Assembly (NCBI GenBank): GCA_023375785.1
Contig: SZWC01000095.1
Coordinates: 144,031-208,030 of the forward strand
DNA from: Penium margaritaceum
Taxonomy: Eukaryota; Streptophyta; Zygnematophyceae; Desmidiales; Peniaceae
DNA: 64,000 nucleotides
Reading direction: 5' to 3'
Below are positions 54,149 through 64,000 of the stretch, one piece after another. The position numbers and the translations under genes were made by a program. Under the pieces are notes generated by a model. The model was not told the origin of the DNA. It worked only from the letters and a program-made list of their open reading frames with translations, and made no database searches. Positions within the stretch are counted from its first letter, which is position 1; every line of letters starts with the position of its first letter.

Positions 54149-54794
54149 TTTGAGCCTTGGTGATGCTCGGTGCTGCCCTTGAGTGGCGGCGCTACCCCTG
54201 TTTCTGCTGCTACTTCTGCCACAAAACCTGTCTTATAGAAAATTGACTATAGAGGCCAGCAGACTGGGAATTTGGAAATACTAAACCCACCACTAAAAAC
54301 TTGTGCTCAAAACGTTTCAGATTGACCCATAAAACAGGGTCATTAACCGGGGATTTTGAAAGATATGCCCTCTTCAAAATAGGATATGCTTCTGCTCCTA
54401 CTCCAACTCACACCAGCCAGCTTGTAAACGGCGTTTCTCCCAAACGTACCAATGGAATGCAAATATTTTTGCACCAATGGAAAGCTTAGGAAAAATACTT
54501 CAATTGGTATGTTCTTTGTTTTAAATTTGACAGAGAAACGAGAGAGTTATGGTCATCACAAGGTGACAGTCTTACTCAGAGAGGAGTGTAGCCGTGGCCG
54601 ATCTCGTTCTGAGCGTAACTCTCAATCCCACAGTTAGATCTTCGCGATCTTGGACTTGTTGGTAAGTTTGTCTCTTGAACTTGAAGATCCTATGGTTGAT
54701 TGTAAAATCGGTTGAAAGTTTCACCTAAACATATCACTCTCAAAGTGATGGCCTGTGCTGGCTGAAAGTGGCAGAACTTGGCTCTGATACCAAG
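54149..54794 (-). other. Leader and PBS of G2
   Basis: Non-coding leader. The reverse PBS GGCTCTGATACCA is at 54780-54792. The leader stem-loop at 54733-54749 carries a paired change. Confidence 0.85.
54733..54749 (-). other. Leader stem-loop with compensatory pair (G2)
   Basis: ATCACT, loop CTCAA, AGTGAT. Other copies have GTCACT/AGTGAC; both sides changed, so a G-C pair became A-T and the stem is kept. Confidence 0.6.
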
Positions 54795-55532
54795 TGTTGG
54801 AACTGGAGGAGAGAGGGAACCTTGGAGCATCGAGCATGTGGGACTGGAAGGGCATCACTTGTGCTGAAGAATGGTTGTTGAATCACTCAAAATAATGAAG
54901 TACATATAGAGCTAGAGCTTGGGCAAGTCAGCCCTCTCACAAGCCACACGACTTAGCCATGGAGGCTAAGGCTCAAAGACAAGAGTCCATAATCTCATAC
55001 AAGGGAGGAAATCAGCCTAGCAATCAGGCTGACCACTCACACATGACCTAGAGAGCTAGAGAATGCTCTCATGGCACACTCTTACTGGCCACATAACCCA
55101 CAATCCCATGGAGAATCGCCATGTGTCCATGGCTAACACACAAGGATCTCACCTCACCCAAAAAGTACGGAGATGTATTTTTTTCCTAGTCAGCACACTC
55201 TCACAAGGCAACCCAAGAATCTAGGACCTTTTTGGATATTTCTCCCATCAGGTCTTGACCGTGGATCTCTTGCCTTTTTCTTTTCTCAGGCCAAGGCATG
55301 GAGCCATCGCCCATGGTCACCCGGATATCGGTGGTCGATGACCTCGAATGCTTCGAAAATTCTTATCTCCTAATCGGATTGTTGGATCGGCCTCAAACTT
55401 GGACCGTAGACATTTTGCCACCTGATCTTTTCAATGATGAAGTTCCATTGACGATCGGAGCATGCATTTGGTACTTTCTTGGAACTTGCTCCTGTGGACC
55501 TGAAACTGAGCCGGATGGTTCCTTTCCCAACA
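54795..55532 (-). repeat. F1 LTR, 5' LTR of G2
   Basis: 738 bp, TGTTGGAACTGG...CCCAACA, following G2's PBS. Its right flank is F2-like remnant III. Confidence 0.9.
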
Positions 55533-55958
55533 AGGCTCTCCCTGAGCCAAGCATGGTCAGCTGAGTCTGGTCCATTCTGTACTTTTAGCATCGTTCTTGG
55601 GCGGAGGTTTCTTCTAGCGCGTACTACGGTGGAGTGTTGCTGGGAGTGCTTCAAGGCTAAATTATCATTTTTTCTCCTCAGCTTCTTGTGACCCATTATT
55701 TAAGGAAGAGCCCCCGTCCTCGAAGCTTGATTCAAAAGCCTTGGACGACTCAGACCCAGCGTTAGAGTTTCTTGTCGTGTGAGCATGCATAGCCACTCTC
55801 ATTGCTGCACCATCATTCTCCTTCAATAACACCATTTGTCAGTTCTCAGGTGCTATATCACCTCACTCGAGTGATACAATCCACTCTCCTGATTAAGGAG
55901 CATGGAGAGGATCTTGCGACTCTCCCTTGTCGAGCGTTCTTTCGTTTAACTCAACAAT

Positions 55959-56460
55959 TCAGCTCCTGATAAGCTTTCCAGCCGCTTTGTCCCACAGCCT
56001 ATACGCCTTGTGTTTAGTGTTGTATCTGACCATTACATGCTTGCGAGCACGTACGGATGTACGTGCTCGCAAGCATCCTGCTTGCCACTTGTCTCTTCTG
56101 CTTGGACATTTGCCTAGACGGTACAGCAAAAAATGTTCAAGTGTCAGGCTTTTGGCTTCTTCACTCACCAAGCCTCCTGTGGCTTCTTGAGCTACTCTTG
56201 CTCCTTCTTACCACGCCTTCCAAGCGCGACTGTGAGAGTGAGATTTACAAGGGAGCAAGTAGTTCTTATAGCTTCAGCGTAGAAGCGAGGTGGGAGTTGG
56301 CTGTCAAAGAGCATGGTTCATGTCATGCCAAGGATAGTCTTCTTCATCCACTTGACAACAAAATTGCTATGGGGGCTATAATACGTGGTAGTCTAGTTGT
56401 TGATACAGTCTTGGTTCAACCAGCCTTTGCACACCTTGTACTCACTACCGTTTTCCGTGC
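55959..56460 (-). pseudogene. Integrase C-terminal region of remnant III
   Basis: A minus-strand frame at 55959-56171 includes VRYNTKHKAYRLWDKAAGKL, a block typical of the end of copia integrase. A perfect 18-bp hairpin (56037-56076) lies inside the coding sequence just upstream. The stretch 56180-56460 is part of the integrase core region in broken frames. Confidence 0.65.
56037..56076. repeat. Perfect 18-bp hairpin, loop GGAT
   Basis: Left arm ATGCTTGCGAGCACGTAC (56037-56054), loop GGAT, right arm its exact reverse complement (56059-56076). It is perfect although the surrounding element is badly decayed, which suggests a recent origin. Confidence 0.92.
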
Positions 56461-56990
56461 GTAGTGCCTTGACATTCTTTCTTGTCTGCTACTCTACCAT
56501 GGCGACAAACTCTTGTAACTTCTCCTTCACATCTCTTTTTGTCTTGAGGAAGTAGATCCACATCTTGCGATTGTGGTCATGAGTTAAGGTCATGAAGTAC
56601 TTGATGTTGCTGTTTGAAGGAGTGTGGAATGGTCCACACATACTAGAGTGAATCAGGTTGAAGATTGTTGCCGCATGTTGTCCATTATGCTCAGAGGGCT
56701 TTCTCTTTACCTTGCCTTGTATGCATGGCTCACACTTCTTCCATTTTCCCTCCTCGTTGGCCTTGCATCCCTCCGTGTCATGAAACACTTCGTCTTACTG
56801 CACAGCTTGAAGTGTGCTGTCAGCCATACGGCAAAACCGCCTATTCCACAGCTAGCATCTGTGTCTTGGGTGGAGTTTTACTGCCATCGTGACGGTATGT
56901 AGCGCAACACGAGGCTTTGAAGACTAGAGTCCTTCAACCATCACATATTCCTCTTTTGTATTCTCAAGGGGCTTGGTCTATAGCACGTAT
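56461..56990 (-). pseudogene. Integrase zinc domain and core start of remnant III
   Basis: A 99-codon frame (56489-56788): CEPCIQGKVKRKPSEHNG gives the Cys pair of the zinc domain. IHSSMCGPFHTPSNSNIKYF follows, in which the first catalytic Asp of the usual HSD motif reads Ser. LKTKRDVKEKLQEFVAMVE completes it. Family: copia integrase (rve). Inactive. Confidence 0.75.
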
Positions 56991-57028
56991 AGCCCATCAA
57001 CTCTTCTGATCTATACAACAAGACTCTT

Positions 57029-57660
57029 TTAGGGATAGGAGATCTTGATATCCGCGTTATTGATGACCACGTTTGACTCCTTTGTGAAGATGACCATCAT
57101 TTTGTGGACTCTGATTTTGGACACCGACAAGAGCTTTGCTGCAAAAGACAGCATGTAGACGACGTTCTCTAGCATGAAGTCTTTTTCAGCATCGTCCACA
57201 TTGATGCTGATAAACTTATCTACCTTGCCTAACGCATGAACAAGGCTGGCACTGGCAGTCTGGAAGGGTCGTTTAGTGTCCCCAATGGAGATGAACCCAT
57301 CCTTCTTACTTGAAGAGTAGTGGTTTGTGCCAGCGCTGAGCTCGTAGGCTCCACACTTGAGCAATGACGCTCCCTTGGTTGCGGACACGGTCTCAGTAAT
57401 GTTTTTCAACTCCATACCCTTTTGTTTTCCCTCTTCTCTACCACCATGATCTGCGCCTTCCTTCTTAGGAGCCCTGTACTCCTGCGCCTAATGCCCATGC
57501 TTGCCACTACTATGACACTCCCTAGTATGCTTTGAACCCTCTCCACTGCCGCCATTACATCTTCCACCATCGCCACCCCTTCTACTACCGCTATGACAAG
57601 AAGGGGATTTCTTGCCACGGCTACCATACTATACAACATATGCAGAAATGCTAACCTCAC
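57029..57660 (-). pseudogene. Protease and degraded zinc knuckle of remnant III
   Basis: A frame at 57029-57415 contains GASLLKCGAYELSAGTNHYS, aligning with the F2 GALGLDSG region with the catalytic Asp replaced by Ala (LSAG), and ENVVYMLSFAAKLLSVSKI. The preceding knuckle retains CHSSGKHGH with two Cys positions changed. At the codon aligned with the F2 in-frame UAG this copy has CTA, followed by TAG. Confidence 0.72.
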
Positions 57661-58122
57661 TACCACTGCGACTCATGGCCCCATGTGCACGTACTCCGAC
57701 ATTGCCTGATACATCAAATCCTCCTTCTTCCAACCGCCTAAAATGGTGTTTAGAGGACCATAGTTTTCAGGCAGCGCCATGAGGAGGAACATGGCCTACA
57801 TGTTGGTGTCAATTTCCTAGTTCACTTGGGTCACTTGTACTTTAATCGTTCAAACCGCAATAGGAAGTCCGGAATCAACTATCCCTTGCTCACCCTCGTC
57901 AAAATCAGCTATTAAATGATGAAGAGGCAATTTGCAAGGGTTGTTAATGAGTGAACACATCTAATTTTCTCATGTGATTTTGATGCATGTGTGATACCTT
58001 AGAGGTAGACATGCTGTGTCTCAAGCACTGATGTCACATGAATCGTAAGTGCCATGTCGTTTTTTGCACTCCATGCTTCATATTCTGCATCTATTATTGG
58101 AGGTTCAACTTCTTCTCCAAGT
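57661..58122 (-). pseudogene. Gag of remnant III, downstream part
   Basis: Broken capsid sequence. The end next to the solo LTR reads EEVEPPIIDAEYEAWSAKND, matching EDETSAEYAGWQERND of F2. Multiple stops. Confidence 0.7.
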
Positions 58123-58860
58123 TGTTGGATCTGGAGGAGAGAGGGAGCCTTGGAGCAGCGAGCATGTGTGACTGGAAGGGCATCACTTGTACTGAAGAAT
58201 GGTTGTTTAATCACTCAAAATGATGGAGTACATATAGAGCTAGAGCTTGGGTAAGTCAGCCCTTTCACAAGCCATACCACTTAGCCATCTAGGCTAAGGC
58301 TTACACATTAGAGTCCATAATCTCACACAAGGGAGGAAATCAGCCTAGCAATCAGGCTCACCACTCACACACGACCTAGAGAGCTAGAGAATGATCTCAT
58401 GGTACACTCCTAGTGGTCACATAACCCACAAAGCCATGGAGAATTGCCATGTGTCCGTGGCTAGCACACAAGGATCTCACCTCACCTAAAAAACAAGGAG
58501 AGGTACCTTTATCCTAGTCAACGCACTCTGACAAGGCAATCCTAAAACCAAGGACCCTTTTGGATATTTCTCCCATCAGGTCTTGACCCTGGACCTCTTG
58601 CCTTTTTCTTTTCTCAGGCTAAGGCATGGAGCCATCACCCATGGCCATCCAGACATCTACGGTCCATGACCCCCGAAACTTCAAAAATTCATATCTCCCA
58701 ATCCGACCGTTGGATCGGCCTCAAACTTGGACCATAGATATTTTGCCACCTGATCTTACGATTGGTGAAGTCGGATTGACGATTGGAGCAGGCATCTGGT
58801 ACTTTCCTGGAACTTGCTCCTGTGGACCTGAAACCGAGTCGGATGGCTCCTTTCCCAACA
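58123..58860 (-). repeat. F1 solo LTR inside remnant III gag
   Basis: 738 bp, TGTTGGATCTGG...CCCAACA. Flanks CAAGT and CAAGG form a 5-bp duplication with one mismatch. Gag coding resumes on the other side (RVCGNLKMFL-type residues), confirming a clean insertion. Confidence 0.9.
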
Positions 58861-59364
58861 CAAGGAACATCTTCAAGTTACCACACACTCTTACAAGAAT
58901 CTCAAATTACCTTTCCACAAGGAAAAACATATCCTTGTGAACTTTGACATCCCATTGTTGACATGGTCAAGAGTGAGCATCGTGGGTGTTATCATACTGC
59001 TTCCCTGCTTCCCTGCTTCTCTGCTTGTTTGTTTTGTTGAGGCAAATGTAGGGTGATGTAGGCTGTTGCCTGTCAGCGGTCTAGAAAGACTATATCCGTT
59101 TCTTATCCCTCAACCGTTGATGACTTCCAAACAAAGAAGAACGGACCCTAGCAAACCAAGGATCATGCCTTAAGGGGTAGAGCTTATCCTGGTTAAGGTC
59201 CAAGGATCTTTCCTCCAAGGAAAGATCTTATCATCGGCCCTTGGTTTGCTAAGTGCCAGCAACTGCCATTGTAGCTGATAGAGTAGATGGAGAACATGGA
59301 GCTCATAGAGCTGATACCCGTTGCAAGACAGAGTAGGCAAAACAGTGCGCAGAAGCGTGTCTTA
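58861..59364 (-). other. Gag N-terminus and leader of remnant III
   Basis: 58861-58980 encodes the start of Gag on the minus strand (residues like FEILVRVCGNLKMFL). 58980-59364 is leader, similar to 3966-4564. No PBS is found at its end; a forward F2-like LTR fragment follows. Confidence 0.65.
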
Positions 59365-59680
59365 TGTTGACCACACATGTCCCTTGTCTATACCTTACAG
59401 TTGGATAGCCACACGATGCACTAGGCGTGTACTACTCCCTTGGAATAGGTCCCCTAAGTCGAGTCTGGATAGATAAGGCATGCACTGCTTCTTTGGAGCA
59501 AGTCCCCTTGGTCTAAACTAGATAGTATAGCCAGCAAACACTACATAGGACAACTACTTGTGGCTTGGACGTATCGACAGGTCATTGGGTCAAACCATAG
59601 CCTACAAACTAGTTTTCTTTGTGACCAAAATGGTGACAAGAAGGTTCTAAGGGACATTTTAGAACATTCCAAGGTCCTTT
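59365..59680 (+). repeat. F2-like LTR fragment, forward
   Basis: Begins TGTTGACCACACATG. It aligns with the first ~300 bp of the F2 LTR: AAGGCATGCACTGC, AAGTCCCCTTGGTCTA and AGGACAAC appear in order, followed by a decayed tRNA-like segment (about 59550-59600) and TTTTCTTTGTGAC. It stops at an F1 RNase H fragment. Confidence 0.75.
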
Positions 59681-60780
59681 CCAGAGATGGACTTGCGGCC
59701 CTTAGGGTTTGAAGCCCAATCTGGATTTGTGTAGCCAATGATGCTGTTGTCGTTGCCGTTGTAGGTGATGCCGATGTTGATGATTCCAGCAAGATAGCGG
59801 AAGATCCGCTTCACTACCTTCTAGTGGTCAGGTCCAGGATTAGCAGTGTGCTGGTTCACAGCATTCATAGCCTATGCAAGGTCCGGCCTGGTTGCCACCA
59901 TCTGGTACATGAGACTGCCGATGGCGTTGTGGTACTTCAGTCACTCAGTTACATCTGCTTGTCCACTGAAGCTCACAAGGTACCATCGTGTCTCTAGCTG
60001 CGTGCCAATGGTTTTGGCCTTTGTCATGCCCAACCGCTACAAAATGTCCTTGATGTAGCGGCTCTGTCGCAACGAGAAGGTACGTGCTTTGCGGTGATGC
60101 GTGATCTAGATATCGAGGAAATATGAAGCTTCCCCGAGATCAGACAGTTGGAAGCGCTCCTAGATTGCCAACTTCAACTCCTAAAGTGCAGACATGCAGT
60201 TTGAAAGAAGGAGCATGTCATCCACATACACAATGATGATGAGCACCTCATGATCATACTGCCAGCGATATACGCTATAGTCACATTTGCTACGCTTAAA
60301 CCATGTACTATACAGTCACATACAACTTTTGGTTCCAAGTACGCGACGCTTCCTTGAGCCTGTATAGCTACTTCTACACCCTACAAACCAGGTGCTCCTG
60401 GCCATCAACGACGAGCCCCTCTGGCTGTTCCATGTAGATTTTCTCCTTGAAGTCACCATTCAAGAATGTCGTCTCGACATCCATGTGGTGAATTTTGAAG
60501 TCCTTTGCTACTGCATAAGAGAGGAGCGTGCGTACAGAGGCCAACTTTGCAAAAGGGGTAAAAGTTTCTGTGTAGTTGACTCCCTCCTGCTGCAAGTAGC
60601 CCTTGGCGACCAGCCTTCCCTTGTAGTTTTCCATGTTACCATCTGCTCCCCACTTCTTCTTGAACACCCACTTACACTTGATCACCTTGCGACCAGGTCG
60701 ACGCTTAGTCAGCTCCAACGTGCCATTGTCCAGCTTTGACGATATCCCTTGCTACAAAACTTGTGCCCAATCTGTTGCAT
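59681..60780 (-). pseudogene. RNase H and RT of minus-strand F1 copy K
   Basis: The sequence starts within RNase H (about 59681-60060, no 3' LTR). RT is at 60061-60780; the 114-codon frame 60374-60718 carries KWVFKKKWGADGNMENYKGR, KIHHMDVETTFLNGDFKEKI and VVDGQEHLVCRV. The YVDD region near 60200-60240 is in a broken frame. Confidence 0.8.
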
Positions 60781-62905
60781 GTGGCGCGGCCATGGCCTAC
60801 TAATGTTACATGTGCTCATCAGACTCTTCTTTAACTGCGACATTCATCGGTTCCGGTTTCTACAACATCCAAAAATGTCCGTGTTCACCAGGCTTATAAC
60901 GCACCCTTAGAGGGTAGCTGGGACTTGGTGCTTAAGCATTAGTGAGCGGCTAGCGCGGTGCTACTGGTACAACTGCTGGTGCTGGTGGTGGTGCATCTTC
61001 TTCCTCTGCTTCTGCCAATGAGGCCGTTGTATCTGGTGCATCACACATGGAAGAGAAGAGTGTTTCTTCCACTGTCACAGTAGAAGAAGGATTTGGAGAG
61101 ATTGGGTTAGGAAGGGTATCTGCTCCCAGTGCAAAGAGGCACCAGAATTTTTCGGATGAATAGTGGACACTACTGTCATTTTTTTCTTTTCTTACTTGCT
61201 CCATGAAAATCATAGGCATTGGTGTCATTTCCGTTTCGACTATGGACACCGACGTCACTTCGTTTCTGACTATGAATACTATCGTCCGTTCGTTTTTGAC
61301 TATGGACACAGCTGATCTATCGTCCGAAAGCATAGGCACTGGAGCATTTGTGCCCAAACACAAATCAGGCCATATCAAACAAAAACTAATGCTATACCCA
61401 TTTTTATGGCCATGCCCGATCGAAAGCTAAAGTCGCTGAGGAGCAAAGCGAGGCGGTTGTTGAATTCTCGTTGGCCACTCACATCTCTATGAGAAGAAAT
61501 AGGCAGCAGGTTGAGACTACAGCAATGTTGATGTAGCGTGCGGGCTTCCACGCCTACATTGTTGCTTAAGTCAGCTGGCCCCTCAGTCTGCTGCCCCCTC
61601 AATCTGCTGCTTTAGAGACTAAGTCTAGAAGCTCCAGGTTTGTTATTAAAAAATGCACGTACCCGTGTTAGCGCCAGAAAAAAGCTGAAAACTGAAAGTG
61701 ACTGATTAGGAATGAAGAATAAGCAACAATGAGACCTGGTGCTGAAGCATTAGTGAGCGGCTAGCGCGGTACTGCTAGCACAACTGCTGATGCTGTTGGT
61801 GGTGCATCTTCTTCCTCTTCTTCAGCCAACGAGGCCGTTGTATCTGGTGCATCACACATGGAAGTGAAGAGAGGTTCTTCCATTGTCAGTAGAAGAAGGG
61901 TCTGGAGAGAATAGGTTAGGAAGGGTATCTGCTCCCACTGCCTCGTCAGCGATGGTATCCACTATTCCTCTCAAGTATTCTGGTGCCTCTTTGCGGATGA
62001 TGTTGGTGCCAATTACATTGCTTTCGTTGAAGGCGACATCCTTGGAGATGATGACATGGACTGTATCCCTCTAGTATAGACAGTAGGCCTTGCTTGCCAC
62101 ATCATAACCAGTCATCAGCATCTGTGCGATGTTTGCCTCCTACTTCTACCGCTTCTCCTTGGACGCGTGCATGTACGCCAAGCTACCAAGTGCGCGCAGA
62201 TGATCCACGTTCGGCTTCTTGCCAAACCACGCCTCGTACGGTGTCATCTGCTCCAACGCCTTGGCTAAACTACGGTTCTTGATGTACACTGCAGTGCTCA
62301 GAGCTTCGGCCTAGAGTTCACACGTAAGCTAAGCCTTGTACAACATGGAGTATGCCAACTCAACGGTGGTGCGATCGGTGTATTTTGCTACACCATTCTT
62401 CTACCACGAGTATAGCGTGGTGCGTTCATGCTTGATGCCAACTGTAGTGAGGTAGTCCTAGAAGTCTTTGCTCGGGTATTCTCCACCGCAGTCGTTGCGC
62501 AACGTTTCGATTTTCTCGCCGGTCTGGTTCTCCAACATTGCCTTGAACTCTTGAACCTGTCATAACACTTTTCCTTGAAAGCAAGGAAGTACACAGCAGC
62601 ATAACACCTAAAATCATTAATGAAGATGCAAAGATACCTAGATCTCCTAAAGCTCCGGGTCTACATTTGGCAATACAAGTATGTGTGGACTCGCTTGAGC
62701 ACCTCCTTTTTGCGCTCCCCTTCTGTGGGAACGCTATGCAATGCTGCTTCCCCTCCAAGAAGCCGATGTACAAATGCTGGTCAAAGTTTAAGATGGTGAG
62801 TAAGTCACGCACCATCTGCTTTGTTTGAAGCTGCTGCAAGAGGCGTACGCCAATGTGGCCGTAGTACGCATGCCAGATTTCGCCATCTGTCGCGTGCACC
62901 ATTAC
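60781..62905 (-). pseudogene. Integrase and linker of copy K, with a rearranged insert
   Basis: Linker sequence at 60930-61132 is repeated at 61737-61943, and the 604 bp between them are not retroelement sequence I recognise. The integrase C-terminus lies at 61950-62340, the core near 62390-62600 (KRCATTAVENTRAK-like remnants of the second catalytic region) and the zinc domain near 62750-62905 (IWHAYYGHIG; YIGFLEGK with a Cys lost). Inactive. Confidence 0.75.
61133..61736. other. Unrecognised 604-bp insert between duplicated linker copies
   Basis: Its first 18 bases (61131-61148) are the exact reverse complement of about 61977-61994. It also contains repeated ACTATGGACAC/CTGACTATG words (61240-61320). 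No ORF with recognisable motifs. Probably filler DNA from a repair or template-switch event. Confidence 0.6.
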
Positions 62906-63430
62906 TGCAAGACTCTCCTCACGCGGGGTCTTGGTTGCCCCCAACAGGTAGTACAAGTCGCCTTCCTTCACCCACCTGGCCGACTCCTCTCGTGTTTCCT
63001 TGCTGGGGATATAGCCATAGTTGTCGTCAAAGACGACTCGCAGTCCTGTGTTGGTGAGGGAGGACATGGAGAGAAGGTTGAATGTAGCATCAGATACAGA
63101 TGTTCCAGATGCATACTATTGTATGCATCTGGAACACTCCCACTTCAATGTCACGCACAGTCTCCAATCACATCTCTATAATCCCAGTCCCCTCAGCATA
63201 CACCACCCGATCATCACCCAAAGCAATATGTCAGGGGAGGATTGAAAGCAGCTGCATACACTCCTTGTGGTGCGTCAGAGTCTTGGTTGCACCCTTAGTC
63301 CTTGTACTACGCGAGATCCGCCTTCTCCATCTGCGTCATCTCGGCCTTCGCCATGAAGAGGCGGTCATACACCTCCTTGGCCACGTTCATGTTGCCAAAG
63401 TGGCGCACGCCGATCTGGTTCTCTTGCTGT
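62906..63430 (-). pseudogene. Protease of copy K
   Basis: Minus strand: the protease with its N-terminal RHFGNMNVAKEVYDRLFMAK block, then a damaged catalytic region (stop near TKGATKTLTHHKE), then SSLTNTGLRVVFDDNYGY. A perfect hairpin at 63101-63136 replaces the usual sequence encoding HGVLYVPDAAF-like residues. Confidence 0.75.
63101..63136. repeat. Perfect 16-bp hairpin, loop TATT
   Basis: Left arm TGTTCCAGATGCATAC, loop TATT, right arm its exact reverse complement (63121-63136). Sister copies carry only the GGAACACTCC side, so the left arm is new. Confidence 0.92.
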
Positions 63431-64000
63431 TGTAGCTGACACTCTTGTGAGTACTAGTACTGCTGTTATGGAAGCTGCTGCTTCTGTTGCTGTTGGAAGG
63501 ATTTCAGTTCCTACTGCTCTTTTTGGTCCCTCTTGAACTTTAAGCACTCTTACTTGTAGTGCTCCTCTTTCTAGCAAGAGTGGCACTTGCCTTTCTTCCT
63601 TCCCCTCTACTTCCCAAACTGCTGTTGTTGCTGGTTGCGTGAGCCCATGGTCATAAATGTTGCTTTAGTGCTGTTGCCGCCATTGCGCCTTGCTGCATTG
63701 TGATGCAATTCCACTTGCACCAGGTGCGTGCAGATAAATTCTAGGTCGAGAGTAAGCTATTACTCCAACGTCTCTCGTACAGTGTCGTAGCTCGATGGGA
63801 GTCCCCTCAGAAAGAGGAGGATAAAACGTGTGTTTTCTACAGGCTTGCAGGCCGCTTTTAGCTACTTTGCCAGCTCCTTTTCGCTCTCCAAATACGCCTC
63901 CATCCCTTCCCCACCCTGCATCTTCAATGCCATCATCTTCTCTTCCAAAATCATGAGGAATGAAGGATCCTTCCTCTCATACTTCTTGCACAACATGTCC
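63431..64000 (-). pseudogene. Gag of copy K, cut by the window edge
   Basis: Minus strand: capsid C-terminal half (63725-64000: KYERKDPSFLMILEEKMMAL, GEGMEAYLESEKELAK-like residues), the recurrent UAG codon here as CAA (about 63711-63713), knuckle near 63540-63590 and glutamine tract at 63420-63510. The N-terminus lies beyond 64000. Confidence 0.78.

Larger units (their letters stand above)
55533..59364 (-). mobile_element. Remnant III: decayed F2-like copia element with a solo F1 LTR inside gag
   Basis: Minus-strand order: leader (58980-59364), gag (57670-58979, split by a solo LTR at 58123-58860), knuckle and protease (57029-57660), integrase zinc and core (56460-56990), integrase C-terminus (55959-56171), then unrecognised linker sequence down to 55533. 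Proteins resemble F2 and remnant I. RT and RNase H are gone. Heavily mutated. 55533-55950 shows no motif I can name. Confidence 0.8.

Noticed and set aside
59205-59227. 10-bp inverted repeat GATCTTTCCT/AGGAAAGATC
   Set aside because: Short arms in a diverged leader; could easily be chance, unlike the 15-18 bp perfect hairpins.

Overview
This 64-kb window looks like plant (land plant or related streptophyte) heterochromatin made almost entirely of Ty1/copia LTR retrotransposons. The signs are copia domain order (gag, protease, integrase, RT, RNase H), primer-binding sites matching initiator tRNA-Met, TG...CA LTRs with 5-bp target duplications, and heavy nesting. I found no host gene, rRNA, free-standing tRNA gene or CRISPR array. 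The species cannot be named from this sequence.

Two families dominate. F1 has LTRs of about 738 bp (ends TGTTGG/CCAACA), a PBS complementary to the 3' end of tRNA-iMet, and a Gag with a CCHC knuckle followed by a glutamine-rich tract. F2 has a 751-bp LTR carrying a tRNA-like sequence, and a PBS matching the anticodon arm of tRNA-iMet (half-tRNA priming).

Layout: 1-1107 forward F1 LTR fragment; 1108-4606 decayed F2-like element, minus strand; 4607-5343 F1 solo LTR; 5344-5831 unassigned, possibly the F2-like LTR. From 5832 to 31842 runs a head-to-tail array of minus-strand F1 units that share LTRs: LTR, body A, LTR, body B, LTR, PBS stub, LTR, body D, LTR, body E, LTR. The fourth LTR of this array is split by the youngest element, F2 at 17097-23601, whose LTRs are nearly identical. 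31843-34762 is an old truncated forward F1 copy. 34763-49868 is a second composite (LTR, body D', LTR, body F, LTR) sharing several deletion scars with D-E. It is interrupted by a full-length forward F1 element (35319-41696) and a solo LTR (45094-45831). 49720-50030 is an inverted LTR-LTR junction; 50031-53169 a forward F1 piece joined tail-to-tail to a minus-strand piece (53170-55532); 55533-59364 a third F2-like remnant with a solo LTR inside gag; 59365-59680 an F2-like LTR piece; 59681-64000 a rearranged minus-strand F1 body cut by the window edge.

Only the F2 insertion looks recently active: ORFs are nearly continuous apart from one UAG, one short-homopolymer frameshift and assembly gaps. 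F1 copies are dead, and in the best-preserved one every nonsense codon is explained by C-to-T change. Five single-N joins and a 776-base N run mark unresolved assembly. Four joins sit between local tandem copies and should not be read as biological duplications. The most unusual content is the LTR-sharing array and the duplicated composite with common scars, the in-frame integrase-less fusions, the tRNA-like sequence in the F2 LTR, the recurrent UAG in F1 gag, and a set of perfect short hairpins that look like fold-back mutations.
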